From assembly GCF_024679095.1 (NCBI RefSeq), contig NC_066522.1:9507614-9571613 (forward strand): DNA of 64,000 bases, given 5' to 3'. The notes under the pieces are model-generated. The model was not told the origin of the DNA and made no database searches. It was given only the letters and a program-made list of their open reading frames with translations. Each line of letters opens with the position of its first letter. Position 1 is the first letter of the stretch. Origin of the DNA: Eriocheir sinensis. Lineage: Eukaryota; Arthropoda; Malacostraca; Decapoda; Varunidae. This document shows positions 47,063-63,393 of the stretch, one piece after another. The position numbers and the translations under genes are program-made.

Positions 47063-47387
47063 GTAAGACCATTATTGAACAAAAAATTCAAGAACGAAGT
47101 AAAGTTTAAAACAACTTTTGCTTCTTTCTACACATATAATATTCCTGTTACAGTCTGCTTTTCATTTTATTTCCATTTACTCTTATTGCGGATTCTTTGC
47201 ATCAGCGGCTGCTGACACTTTTCTTCATACCCCTAATACTCCTTCTTTTCCCTAAATTACCTGTTGAAAGACTCTCCAATGATAACCATTCCCGCCCTCA
47301 CTCCCTCCTCTCTAAGTTTATCCTGTGATTGACTTATATCCCAACTTAATCTTTCTTCTGCTCCTCAATTGCCACATTCATCTCCCC
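47063..47387. other. Spacer between two opposed LINE fragments
   Basis: AT- and pyrimidine-rich, nothing recognised. Confidence 0.45.
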
Positions 47388-48336
47388 AATCGAAATTTGG
47401 TGATGACACCAAGGTGGGTGGAAAGGCCCTCACAAAGACTGACTGCGATACCATTCAATAAGACCTCAATCAAATTATCGAATGGTCGGAAAAGTGGCAA
47501 ATGTCCTTTAATGTTGACAAATGCAAAGTCATGCACATTGGGTCCAGAAATAGTAAACACACATACATCATGAATGGGAAGCTTCTGCAGGCGATGCAGG
47601 AGGAAAGAGATCTTGGAGTCACTATCAGCAGTGACCTGAAACACGCGCATCACTGTAAAAAGCATATAACAAAGCCAACACTATGCTCGGGTTCAGAGCG
47701 AGGAGCTTCGAGTGTAAAACGCCAGATGTGATGCTATCCTTTTATAATTCCATGGTAAGACCGTATCTCGAGTACGCAGTACAGTTCTGGTCTCCTAATT
47801 ACAAAAAAGGACATTGATTTACTGGAAATGATTCAACGACGCGCCACGAAAATGATTCCAACCTTAAGGGCTCAACCGTAAGAGGAACGACTCAAGCGAC
47901 TCAATCTCTTTACACTGGAGAAAAGACGCCTACGAGGGGATATGATTCAAGTCTTCAAGTACCTGAAAAAGTTCAATAACGTCGATTACTCCAAGTTCTT
48001 TGAATTGCAAACCAACTCAAGAACTAGAAGTAACGGTTTACCCATCCAGTCGAGTCGATGTAGCACAAACATTGGAAGGAGTTTCTTTTCAAGCCGAGTC
48101 ATCCGTCACTGGATCAATCATCCCTCAGAAGTAGTAAAAGTGAATACCATCAACTCCTCCAAAAATCGAATCGACCGTCATTTCGTTGCGTCATGAGTAA
48201 ACTGAATACCAAGATGCTTTCATTTGCTTCCCAGGCTAGGCCTAAATGGCTGTCGAGCAGATTAAATCACTAAATCGGGCTACTTCCTAATGAGCCAATG
48301 GGCTTTCTGTTGCCTGCATTTCCATGTTTCCATGTA
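47388..48336 (+). pseudogene. CR1-like LINE fragment B (RT end, C-terminus, 3' UTR)
   Basis: The copy begins at the catalytic block, here FGDDTKVGG rather than FADD, followed by an in-frame TAA near 47460 and IIEWSEKWQMSFNVDKCKVM. It continues with MNGKLLQAMQEERDLGVT and SDLKHAHHCKKHI. After frameshifts near 47690 and 47800 come MVRPYLEYAVQFWS-like residues, IQRRATKMIP, EKRRLRGDMIQVFKYLKKF, FFSSRVIRHW and KNRIDRHF. Coding ends near 48196. The 3' UTR has AGATTAAATCACTAAATC, AATGAGCCAATGGGC and tail CCATGTTTCCATGT. A second copy of this UTR lies at 21310-21475. Confidence 0.88.
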
Positions 48337-49387
<1,051 letters not shown>

Positions 49388-49599
49388 ACTACGAATAAAC
49401 ACTAACACTCACAAGAAAAAGAAATATGACTCCGGCTTCGCTATATTTTTTTTAACATTCTTAACCTATCCTTTCTTTTTTTTGTTTTTTGTTTTTTGCG
49501 TATGATTTTCATAAATATATTCTATTTCTTCCCTTTTCTGGGTCATTTCACTTTCATTTTTGTATTCACTCACCATATCTTTTCTCGCATTTAAGACAG

Positions 49600-50010
49600 C
49601 TGGCAGGTAGGTTGACAGGTAAGCAAGTAGATAAGGATGCAGAACGAACAGAAGGAAGAAAAAAAAGAGTTGGGGGATAATGTATTCGAGACAGAAGGCT
49701 AGACAAGGAGGCAGGGAAAGAGTAGGGAAGCAAGCAGACAGGGTAAGCCGGGTAAGCAAACAAGACAGGTAGTAGATAAGGATGCAGGAGAGGATAAAAG
49801 AAAGACGAAAAGAGAAAGGAGGCAATGTATTAAGGACAGTAGATTAGACAAGGAGGCAGAAAGAGGCAGCAGGTAATCAAGCAGGCAAGGCAAACTGGGT
49901 AGGCGAACAAGCAGGCAGGTAGGAAGGCAGACAGTCAGAGAAGGCAGGCAGGTAGGAAGGCAGACAGTCAGAGAAGGCAGGCAGGTAGGGATGAAAGCAA
50001 TATGGAGAGC
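49600..50010. repeat. Nested minisatellite: 145-bp and 33-bp periods
   Basis: TAGATAAGGATGCAG at 49628 recurs at 49773, with GACAAGGAGGCAG and GGTAGGCGAACAAG-type words at matching offsets, giving a 145-bp unit. At the end a 33-bp unit starting GCAGGCAGGTAGGAAGGCAG repeats at 49911, 49944 and 49977. GGCAGACAG words pervade the whole block. Confidence 0.85.
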
Positions 50011-50149
50011 AGGCAGCAAGACAAACGCAGCTAATAAGAGTGTCAATGTCCCGCGCTCATGCCGTTCATCTCCCTCAAACCTTATAATTGTACAGCTGAC
50101 GAGCAGGTAAACGTGGGAGTGGGTTGATATTACTTTTTCAACAGGGACG

Positions 50150-50830
50150 ATGAGAGAACGTTTTTTTATGAGGTAGGTGATTAGCTTGTCTAGGAAATCG
50201 GATGTTTATTTTTTTTATCGTACATTTATCTTCGTTTTTTTTTCCCTTGAAGCTTGTGGTGATTACAGTATATGTCTCAACTCTTTTTTTGCTCTTTGTC
50301 TGAGTGGCTGGTAACGTGAAGATAATGTAATTGAATCTTATTTGTTTCCCTTTTGTGTGATGTGTGAGTTTGTTTCGGTGCACTTTACACTTCGCCCCGT
50401 GCACCTTGCTATGTATCAGTCTCCCATCACGCCTCCACCGACTAACACATGTACACCACCCCGAGTAAAGCACAAAGGACTTACGGCTCTTTCTTTGGAC
50501 CTACTATAGAAACCTGATACACCTTTTTCCTTTTTTTTTTGTGTTCCCTGATATGATTGAACACTTATATGTTGTTTGTTTTCCTGTCCACACTGCGTAG
50601 TTTGCGATGGTTGTACAGTCAGATGTTATTTTATCAATTTTCTATTTGCCTGCGTGGCTTGTAAAGCAAAGAGGCAGATACTGAATACGAAGTTTCTTTC
50701 TAACGTTTTTCTATCTCTATTTTTTTTTTTATCGTAGCTTGCAGGGATTGTACAGTCATTTTTTTTAGTTTTCCTTCCTAAGTGGCGAGAAATGGCAGGT
50801 AGGGAAGAATTATTTGTGGAATTCTTTTGG
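50150..50830. repeat. Possible degenerate tandem repeat, period about 137 bp
   Basis: GTAGTTTGCGATGGTTGTACAGTCA at 50597 and GTAGCTTGCAGGGATTGTACAGTCA at 50734 are followed by GCGTGGCTTG-type and AAGTGGCGAG-type words at similar offsets. A weaker match (AGCTTGTGGTGATTACAGT) lies near 50250. Bounds are approximate. Confidence 0.5.
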
Positions 50831-51418
50831 CCTCACGTACATTGTTATTCTGTTACATAACAAAAAATCGAGTTATTTTTAACAAGGAAATAGCGGCAGA
50901 TTTTCTCGTTCAACAGGATCTGTATTCTAGACCTGCACAAACGTTTTTCTAGTTCAACAGAGGTATATATGAAGTAGTATATTTTCTCGTTAGGCTGATC
51001 ATTTGGAAAAACCGCAAAAGGACTCTTGTCTCCTAGTCCACATTCAAAACATAGAACATCGGAAACTGGCGTGGAAGAACTTTCAAAAACAAAGAAAAGA
51101 TCATATTCAGCCTGCCCCCTGTACCTCTTCCCTTTCGAACTAAACCTCCTCATTCTTAAAACACTTTTCCCTATTATCTTATTCATAACAACACTAATCT
51201 CATTTGCCTATTTCTCTATTTCTATCTCTGTAGCATACTCTCACCGTAGAAAAAATGTTCGCCTTTTCTTCCTCGTTGCCTTGTTGATGCACAGGAAAAC
51301 AAACAACTTGGCAGCCAAAAATCTGTGCTGTGCCATCGGTAACATGAGATTCGACACCAGACAGAACATGCACCACTTTTCTCGACTGTTTACCCACACT
51401 CGGAAGCAGCTAAATGTG

Positions 51419-51419
<1 letters not shown>
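50831..51419. other. Unique DNA, no gene called
   Basis: The 131-codon plus frame and 113-codon minus frame overlap each other and match no family I recognise. Confidence 0.45.

Positions 51420-52536
<1,117 letters not shown>

Positions 52537-52625
<89 letters not shown>
52537..52625. repeat. (TC)28(AC)16 compound microsatellite
   Basis: Direct junction at 52592. Confidence 0.97.
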
Positions 52626-53111
<486 letters not shown>

Positions 53112-53387
53112 ACCACTAGGGGTGACGAGACACACCAACCGTTCAATCCCCAACTGGGTCAGAACAGACACGTAGAAATTTACCCATTCCTACCACAGTG
53201 ATCATCATCAGCACGCCATCCCCGCAGGATTTAAGTTGGTTTGTTATTTTGCGCCTGCCAATGCATGTTGTCCCTTGATCACCTTGGCTAACTGCGAGTT
53301 GGTTTTTACTTTGTGATTTGTTATATGCTACGTATGTTTGGATATGTAGAGTCGCAAAGCTGCCTTTCACCCTTAATAAACCGTTTA

Positions 53388-54083
<696 letters not shown>

Positions 54084-54149
<66 letters not shown>
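54084..54149. repeat. (GA)33 microsatellite at the LINE-D 3' end
   Basis: Perfect run immediately outside the 3' end of the minus-strand LINE. Confidence 0.97.
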
Positions 54150-54153
<4 letters not shown>

Positions 54154-54254
54154 GATTGCCATAGATTTGATAGGAAAAATCAGACCATTACAGACCCCAT
54201 GGTCACATTAATCAGAAGACCCCAAACGTTGCATTTCTACCTAGTTGGATATTG

Positions 54255-57038
54255 TTGAAGGAAGTGACGGTCGAGCTTATTTTGAAGAAGTCAAAATCGT
54301 GTTACTGGACCACTGACGGTGGAGCTACGCCATTGTTCCTCGTGCGCAAAGTGTCATCGATCATAAACAATGTTGATCTGTCTATTCGTGAAAACCATAA
54401 GTATTTTAAAACATTCGATCAGTTTTTCCTCGGAGGCGACGTTTCTCAAGAGAGAACATGTTAAGGTAATTTCTTCGGTGGGATTTGTTGCGCAAGGAAG
54501 GGATAATTTCGCCGCCCGTAGAAAGCCTTCTTCGTAGGATTTGCACCAAGGAGGATAAATTTTCGTTGCCCGACGCTGAACGCATGGTGGGGAGACCAAA
54601 CTGTACCGCATATTCGACTAAACTGTTGTAGAGGGGAGTATTACATCTTTATTCTTAAATAAAAGTTTCTTTTAATGAAGCCCAACATTCTGTTCGCTTT
54701 ATTTGCTGCATCGATGCATTGCTGTGAGAATTTGAGGTTTGACGCGATTTTGACCCCCAAGTCCTTGACGCATTGAACGCTTTTGAGTTTAACGCCGCGC
54801 ATTTCGTAATCAAACTTCTTATTCCTCGTTCCAACTTGAAGGACCTGGCACTTGTCTACGTTAAAGGGCATCTCCCATCTATCCGACCAAGCTGAAATTT
54901 TGTGCAAATCCTCTTGGAGGCTTTGCCTGTCTTCGTCAGTGAGAACCGAGTTACCAATCTTTGTGTCGTCTGCAAATTTACTAATGCGGTCCAACATCCA
55001 CGTCGTTGATGTAAATAATGAAGAGCACTGGGCCAAGAACCGAGCCCTGAGGGACGCCACTAGTGACCGGCGCCCACTCTGAGTTAAATCCGTCAATCAC
55101 TACTCGTTGTCTGTTGCTCAACCAATTCGCGATCCATTGGTTTACCTGACCGTCAATACCTATTTGTTTTAATTTGTAAAGTAATTTATGATGCGGGACT
55201 TTATCAAACGCTTTCTGAAATCAAGATAGACTACGTCCAGTGATTGTCATAAACAGTGAAGAGGTCGTTATAAAAGGTTAATAGATTTGACAGGCAGGAT
55301 CTTTTGTTTCGGAAGCCATGTTGTGAGTCCCCAATTAATGAGTGGCTTTCAAGGTAACTCACAATTTTGTCTCTAATTATGCCCTCAAGTAGCTTACCTA
55401 CAACCGAAGTTAGACTAATGGGCCTGTAATTACCTGGTACTTTTTTGTCTCCTTTCTTAAAAATCGGTGTCACGTTAGCCTTTTTCCAATCTGAAGGGAC
55501 AATGCCTTGTCGCAAGGACATATTGAATACGGTTGTGAGGAGGAGAGTATTTCGCTCTTTGTTTCTTTCAGCAGAGTTGGATATACTTTATCAGGTCCAG
55601 GACTTTTTTTTGTTTTAAGTTATTTGAGGGCTTTATGGACTTCTTCGGGTTTTATTTCAAAGTTAGCCAATGCATGCTCGGGATATACATTAGTACTGGT
55701 GTTGGTGGTGGTGGTGGTAGGACTGTTATTATTAAACACCGAGGAAAAGTAATTATTTAATAGGTTTGCAACGTGTTGGCTGTCAGTCACTAGTGCACCG
55801 TCGCTGTTTATTAAAGGTCCAATTCCACTTCTGATCGCCTTTCTGTTGTTTATGTAACTGAAGAAGGATTTCGGATTATTTTTACAGTTGGCTGCAATAT
55901 TTTCTTCATATCTACGCTTTGCCTGATGCACTAATCTTTTACTCGTCGCCTTGCATCATTGTAAAGTCTAATGTTTTCGGGCGTGCTGTGGTCGTTCTTT
56001 AACCTGTAAGACAATTTTCTCTCCTTGACTGAGTGTTTAATTTCGCTATTAAACCACGGTGGACTTTATTAGTGTTAATTCGCTTCGCACAAGGGGACAA
56101 ATGTGTCCTGCTGAGTGAGTAAGTGATTTTTTAAGTTTAGCCAGGCGTCCTCTGCATTGCCGTCATCTGATAGTTGCATATCTATTAGTTTTCGTCGGAT
56201 TTCTACGAAGTTGGCTCTTTTGAAATTGGGCACCTTAACTTTATTTTCAGTCACCGATGTTTGAGCTCTAATGTCAACGCGCACTAGTTTATGATCGCAG
56301 GAACCGAGGTGTTCTCCTACCGTGACACTACTGACTAGGTTATCTTGGGTCGCTATAACAAGGTCAAGTATGTTATTTTGTCGAGTTGGTTCAGAAACCA
56401 TTTGGCTTAGATAATTTTCAATTGATCATTCGACAGTGTCGCCCAGTCGATATGGGGAGGTTAAAGTCTCCTAGTATCAGTGAGTCGCTGTTATTAAGTG
56501 ACTGCCTTAAGACGCTGTACATTTCAAGATCGCCATCAAGTGATTGCCCCGGAGGCCTGTAAGTGACAGATATATTTAAATTGACTTTGCAATGTTTACT
56601 CGCACGCACAAATGTTCAACGTTACTGTTTCTTGGTGTTTTGTCAGTAGGTTGCAAGTAGCTTTTGACAAAAGGGCGACACCACCCCTCTCCGGTTTACA
56701 CGATCATTGTTGAAGAATCTGTAGCCATCTATGTTATATTCGGAACTTAAATCAATATTAGTGGTGTCGATAAATGTTTCGGTTATAGCAATTACGTCAA
56801 AGTTTTCTGTCAGAGCAAGACATCGCAGTTCATCAAATTTGTTTCTTAGGCTACGCGCATTGAAACTAAGGACTCTTAGGTTATCTTGAAGCTTGGTAAT
56901 AGAGGTACTGGAGGGTTCAATGTTACGAGTCTGTTGCGGTGTGAGGTGTCTATTTACACGGGCGGGATGGAAGGACGTGGCTGAGAGTCGTTTTTGTTGT
57001 TCGGGCGTTACGTACGGCGTTGTTGAGGAGCCTTCCAA
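54255..57038 (-). pseudogene. LINE-D ORF2 remnant: endonuclease and reverse transcriptase
   Basis: Successive frames give VLSFNARSLRNKFDEL and AITETFIDT (EEP endonuclease N-terminus, near 56870-56770), VTYRPPGQSLDGD and LILGDFNLP (56570-56460), and a CDHKLV motif where SDH is usual (near 56300). RT follows: SPGPDK near 55590, VTPIFKKGDKKVPGNYRPIS and GFRNKRSCLSNLL (55475-55290), VVYLDF, then [12 protein letters not shown] and [14 protein letters not shown] (55220-55030), and KFADDTKIGN with MPFNVDKCQVL (54975-54830). The C-terminus has ANRMLGFIKRNF and NKLDRHF. Key catalytic Asp residues are visible. At least five frame changes, plus stops, separate these segments. This is a dead copy of a normal-length ORF2. 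Confidence 0.92.
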
Positions 57039-57742
57039 ATCTGGCTGCCCTGATGGGGACAGGTGTATGCCGTCCCTTTGAAAAGTCTACTCTGGCCGTA
57101 GAAATCGTTCCAGGCGTTAAAGAATTCGACGTCAAGCTCTCCGCAGAGAGTCTGCAGGCGGTTGTTGAGGCTGAAGGCCTTACTGTAGAAGTCGCCTCAT
57201 CCCATGTCCGTGGTAGAATTCTGAAATCAAAATATTAGGATTTAGTCTTATACTGCTGGATGAGCCTACGGTACTTGTCCAGCAGTTCCTCAGACCGGGT
57301 CGTGGTGACGTCGTTTGTACCTGTGTGGAGAACAAAGAGTGAGTCATTAGAGGCCACAGCGGAGACCTCGTCCAGTGCAGCTGTGATGTCGTCAACACCA
57401 GCTCCAGGATAACAGTAGTTACGCCTACGACGGGGGACTCTGCCACAGAATTCAACCACCTGATGGCGAATCATAGAGTCACCGACCAAGAAGGTGCTCT
57501 GTTCCTCGTCCTCCTCCTCCAGTATGGCAAATCTGTTGTAGCAATGAGTAGGATAAATGGCTCTAGGGGCGGGTCTGGCTCCTCCTCACGGGGTGAAGCA
57601 TTCAGCGTCAGCTCTACTGGTTCCGGAAGTTGGCTGGGCATCGAGTGCAGGTGAGGAGGGTGATGAGGCGTCAATTGCAGGAGGGGCGACGATGTTGGCC
57701 TGGATAAACTCCTGCAAGGTATCAACAGTACTTGTTAGTTAG
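56950..57742 (-). pseudogene. LINE-D ORF1 remnant with SGNH/GDSL-esterase domain
   Basis: One frame gives an Ala/Pro/Ser-rich linker, one TGA near 57590, then YNRFAILEEEDEEQ. This leads into FLVGDSMIRHQVVEF (SGNH block I, Ser nucleophile, near 57480), YPGAGVDD (conserved Gly block) and LFVLHTGTNDV (block III, near 57320). After a frame change come LFKG and DGIHLSPSG (block V, Asp and His, 57060-57074), then AARFGRLLNNAVRNA in a shifted frame. Several CR1-clade ORF1 proteins are known to carry such an esterase-like domain. All signature blocks are present but not in one frame. Confidence 0.85.
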
Positions 57743-57755
57743 TTAGTTAGTTAGT

Positions 57756-57816
<61 letters not shown>

Positions 57817-57985
57817 AAGGAAAAAGGAAAGAAAAAGAAAGGAAGAGAGAAAGAGAACGAAAGGAAGAAAGGAAGGTAGGAAGGAAGGAAGGAAGGAAGG
57901 AAGAAAGAAAGAAAGGAAGAAAGAACAGACAGAAGGACACAGACAGACAGACAGACAGAGACAGACAGACAGGCACACACACACA
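57734..57985. repeat. (TTAG)6(GA)28(GGAA)n(GACA)n(CA)n mosaic
   Basis: Five purine-biased blocks follow each other: TTAG at 57734-57758, GA to 57813, AAGG/GGAA words to about 57905, GACA at 57925-57972, then CA. The TTAG block sits at the LINE-D 5' edge. Confidence 0.93.
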
Positions 57986-58417
57986 AAATATTAACACAAT
58001 CGCAAAGTTCTCATTCATTGTATGTGTTCACGGAATCCCTTAAAACACGACTAGTTCTCCGCAAAATAATGGACACTACCCACCCATTTTCAGGAACAGT
58101 TTTCTCGCACAGGTTTTACGGTATGTAGATTATGTGGAGTAAAATACAGTTATTGAACGCGCCCACACAGAGAGGATGGGGCAAAATGTGTGTGCGGTAG
58201 CTATGTATAGGATATATTTTAGACACAAATACACATAAAGAGAATGGTATGTAAGTCCACTGAATAGAATAATAGTGTTCATGTATAGTGTAAAAAAAAA
58301 TGTTATCTGAAAAAATGGTATCCCAAAATAATTACTGCGGCATTACATATATTGATTGATTAAATATGACCTTTTATTTTTATTATCATGTTAGGTAGAG
58401 CTAATGCCTTTCCCCCA

Positions 58418-58420
<3 letters not shown>
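57986..58420. other. Unique AT-rich DNA
   Basis: Nothing recognised. Confidence 0.45.
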
Positions 58421-58499
<79 letters not shown>

Positions 58500-58545
58500 A
58501 CCAAACAAACAATCACACACAAACAAACAAAGAAATAAACAAACA
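58421..58545. repeat. (TC)20(AC)17(AAAC)n compound tract
   Basis: TC to 58460, AC to 58495, then AAAC-type units to about 58545. Confidence 0.95.
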
Positions 58546-59687
58546 CACATAAAAGTACACACACATTTTCAATATTCTTTCTGTTAATCACTGAATTATC
58601 GAAGCACTCTACTTATTAATAAAAACTAATAGCTTCTTTACTTTTCGATTTGTCTGACGGCTATTTTACTATCAAAAGTTATATCTAGTTATCTCATTTG
58701 TCTTTCAACTTTCTGTGCGGTTTTTTTTTTTTTTTTTTTTCATAGCGGCCTGTTATTTTCGTCCCCTACGTACCATCACTCCTTTAAATTTTCATGTTTT
58801 GTTTTGACTCAAGTTCGTTCTCTCCCTCCGGTTTCACATTTTACGCAAGACACACTGTATTCATATTCCTTCACTATTCCATCTCTTCCCATTTTCAAAT
58901 ATATACCGTATGATGTCTTTCTTATATTTCTTTTAATGTATGCATATTTTTCATTTATCGCTCTTTCATTCGATTCAAAACGTCGACTTCATTCAAACAT
59001 ATTTTCGTCACATTTATTTTTACCTACATCATGGTTTGTTTGTTTTCTGCCAGTTCACATGATATTTCCTTCTATTCCATTTTGGTTCACTGTTTATACT
59101 ACCTTCCGATAGTTCCATTTTCCCTTCTCCGTCAATATATTTATTTTCTTAACGTTAATACACTTTTTGTAAACTTTCCTCATATCATCGTCTCCCACCA
59201 CCTTCTCTTTTACATATGTCTTTCCTTCCTTTCCCATTTTACTTAATATTCCGTTTTGTTTTGTTTTCAGTTCAATAATATTTTTTTTCTTCCTTCACTC
59301 CTTTTTAATATTTCCTCCTTTTATAAAACTTGAAATTTCTCTACTTTTTTTTCTCCCTTCCCCCTGTAAAATTTTCCTTCTTCCCTCAGTGTTCCTTCCT
59401 TACCTTTCTTAGCCTTTTCGTTCATATCAATTGAAAGTTTCTGCATCGTTTTCTTCGGTCTTACTCACTCGATTTCCCTTCCCCATCCAATATGCAACAC
59501 AAACTCTCGACACCAAAAGTTTCGACACAGAAGAGGAAAAAGTTGGCGCAGTTGGAATCACTTCAGGACACACAAATCTGCACCGATGGATTGCCTTCAC
59601 TTTTAGATGAGGATAAAGTAAGAGGAGGGGAGGAGAAGGAGAGGAGGAGAGAAAGAGGAAGAGAAAGGAAGTGCGGTATGGAGGATG

Positions 59688-59691
<4 letters not shown>
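58546..59691. other. AT- and T/C-rich DNA, no gene
   Basis: Run of about 20 T at 58722-58741. The remainder is T/C-rich, turning purine-rich at 59600. Frames lack domains. Confidence 0.5.

Positions 59692-59748
<57 letters not shown>
59692..59748. repeat. (GA)28 microsatellite
   Basis: Perfect run. Confidence 0.97.
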
Positions 59749-59749
<1 letters not shown>

Positions 59750-60065
59750 AAGGAGCTTGACGGCAGCACGAACTTGGTCCACCCCTGGTTTCCGCGCAGC
59801 TTGAAGTCACTACGAGAACAACCGCCCACACATCACTTCACACAAGTGACGCCATAGCTTAGCTTAGCTCTCTACACACAAACAGTTCAAACACACACAC
59901 CTCCAGCACGCCGGGGGTATACAAATAAGGTGCCCGATAAACAATACCTACACCAGAACAACTAACGAACCCACACCATACAACTGTACACTTCTGCTGT
60001 CTTTCCTATTCCTCATCTGTACCTTCACCACTAACCCACTTCTTCTTCGTACTATACCCTTGATT

Positions 60066-60069
<4 letters not shown>
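59749..60069. other. Unique DNA, nothing recognised
   Basis: No supported feature. Confidence 0.45.
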
Positions 60070-60110
<41 letters not shown>

Positions 60111-60146
60111 AGCTTGCCAATACAGATCAAGGTGTGTTGTGGTAAT

Positions 60147-60181
<35 letters not shown>
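60070..60181. repeat. (AG)19 and (TC)16 in inverted arrangement
   Basis: AG at 60070-60107 and TC at 60149-60181 are separated by about 41 bp. The arms are complementary and could form a hairpin. Confidence 0.93.
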
Positions 60182-60187
<6 letters not shown>

Positions 60188-60708
60188 CCACTGATATCTG
60201 TAACAAGTCGAGAAACATTAAATACAGCAGCAACATCAGACACTGCCACTTAAGTTTTATCCCATTAACAAATACACACAAACACACACGCAAAAAAAAC
60301 TTGTACTACACACGAGATTAAAGTGACGAGAAGAAAGCCATGTTCCACCATCACCACCACCATCATCATCATCATCACCACCACCACCACAACCAACGAC
60401 CACAGCAACAAAACTTTCACACAAACTGAGACATATTAATTAACGTTTTTTTTTTTTTCTACGCTGCGCAAGGGAGAAAGAAAGAGTGGAAGCAAGAAAG
60501 GTAGTTAGAAGGATTACCGTTTCCTCAATTTAACTCTTTCTCTCCTTCATCCTCGTGCTCTTAGTGTCTTATCCTTCTTTTCTCCGCGTCTTAGCGCCAA
60601 CTCCCGCTTCAGGCTTACTCTTATCTCTTTCTTCAGGATCACTTAATTAACCTAGCACTTTTAATTCTGCATTTTTTCTTTTTGCTTGTGTGCATACTTC
60701 CTGCCTGC

Positions 60709-60711
<3 letters not shown>
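60182..60711. other. Unique DNA with (CAC/CAT)n
   Basis: CAC/CAT triplets at 60346-60393. No gene. Confidence 0.6.

Positions 60712-60745
<34 letters not shown>
60712..60745. repeat. (TC)17 microsatellite
   Basis: Perfect run. Confidence 0.96.
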
Positions 60746-60748
<3 letters not shown>

Positions 60749-61458
60749 AGCATGTTTATTGTTTGTTTGTTTTTCTTAACCTCTGATTTGATTTTCTTCT
60801 CTTGTTTATCTCATTCCCTATTGTCTGTTTTTTCTTTTTTTCTTTTTGAAGTTATATTTTATTTTCTACGAAAGTCAAACTGTACCCGAACAGCGTCCTT
60901 TTAATATGAAGAAGCGACATAAGCAACACCTAGACCGTACCGAAACAATATCGCTCCATTTCCGCCTCACACTTCAGATACCCGAAGTAATTCAGAGTTG
61001 CAGTGTTGCAGTATCAGAATATCTGGTAAGAGGTTCCTGTGTTATTAAGGAAGTTACGAGTCCTTTCGCCATGCCTTTAGACTAGAGATAGTATATTTTC
61101 TGTCGCAATATCAAGGAAGAAAGTTCTACTAAATGAGGAAAGTACGAGAAATTTTCCATTCTGAAATTCGCGCTTATTGATGCTGGTCTACTGTACCTGG
61201 GCTCAGAACGATATACATTGGAACTATTTTTATGACACCGCCAAGCTTTGCTCACATAGCGGTGTGTATCATGCCGGACAAGACATAAAATTAATGATTT
61301 TGTGGCAAATGCTGGAAATACCTCGAGAGCCTTGACTCAACCTTGGTGGATTATTTAAAAAAGTATGAGATCTTGAGTTATAATTTTATCCATTATTGGA
61401 GAGGTTAAATGTAAGATAGATATTATTATAGGATCAGGTTTGATGTAAAAAAAAAACA

Positions 61459-61461
<3 letters not shown>
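60746..61461. other. Unique AT-rich DNA
   Basis: Nothing recognised on either strand. Confidence 0.45.

Positions 61462-61551
<90 letters not shown>
61462..61551. repeat. (TC)29(CA)16 compound microsatellite
   Basis: Direct junction at 61519. Confidence 0.97.
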
Positions 61552-63320
<1,769 letters not shown>

Positions 63321-63393
63321 GCACCAAGTTTTTTTGCCTGTCCTAACGTACGGTTCAGAAACTTGGCGTCTCACCCAGGTGCAAAATTTCCTC
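63321..63393 (+). pseudogene. RTE-type LINE RT fragment
   Basis: One plus frame reads FLPVLTYGSETWRLTQVQNF. The LPVLTYGSETW string is characteristic of the region downstream of the catalytic block in RTE-clade and related invertebrate LINE RTs. Nothing before or after continues the domain in a frame I can follow, so this is a remnant of about 70 bp. It represents a different LINE clade from the CR1 copies. Confidence 0.6.

Larger units (their letters stand above)
54150..57742 (-). mobile_element. CR1-like LINE copy D, about 3.6 kb, inactive
   Basis: On the minus strand this copy contains, in order, an ORF1 remnant with an SGNH/GDSL-esterase domain, and an ORF2 remnant with an endonuclease domain, all main RT blocks and the CR1-type C-terminus. 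A short 3' end follows with an ATCTATGGCAATCTATG tail. The N-terminal part of ORF1 is missing. Multiple frameshifts and stops make it inactive. Both outer edges meet (GA)n on the plus strand (54084-54149 and 57757-57813). It is the most complete retroelement in the window. Confidence 0.92.

Noticed and set aside
49911..49990. CRISPR-like array of 33-bp units
   Set aside because: Units are contiguous with no unique spacers, so it is a minisatellite. Host is eukaryotic.
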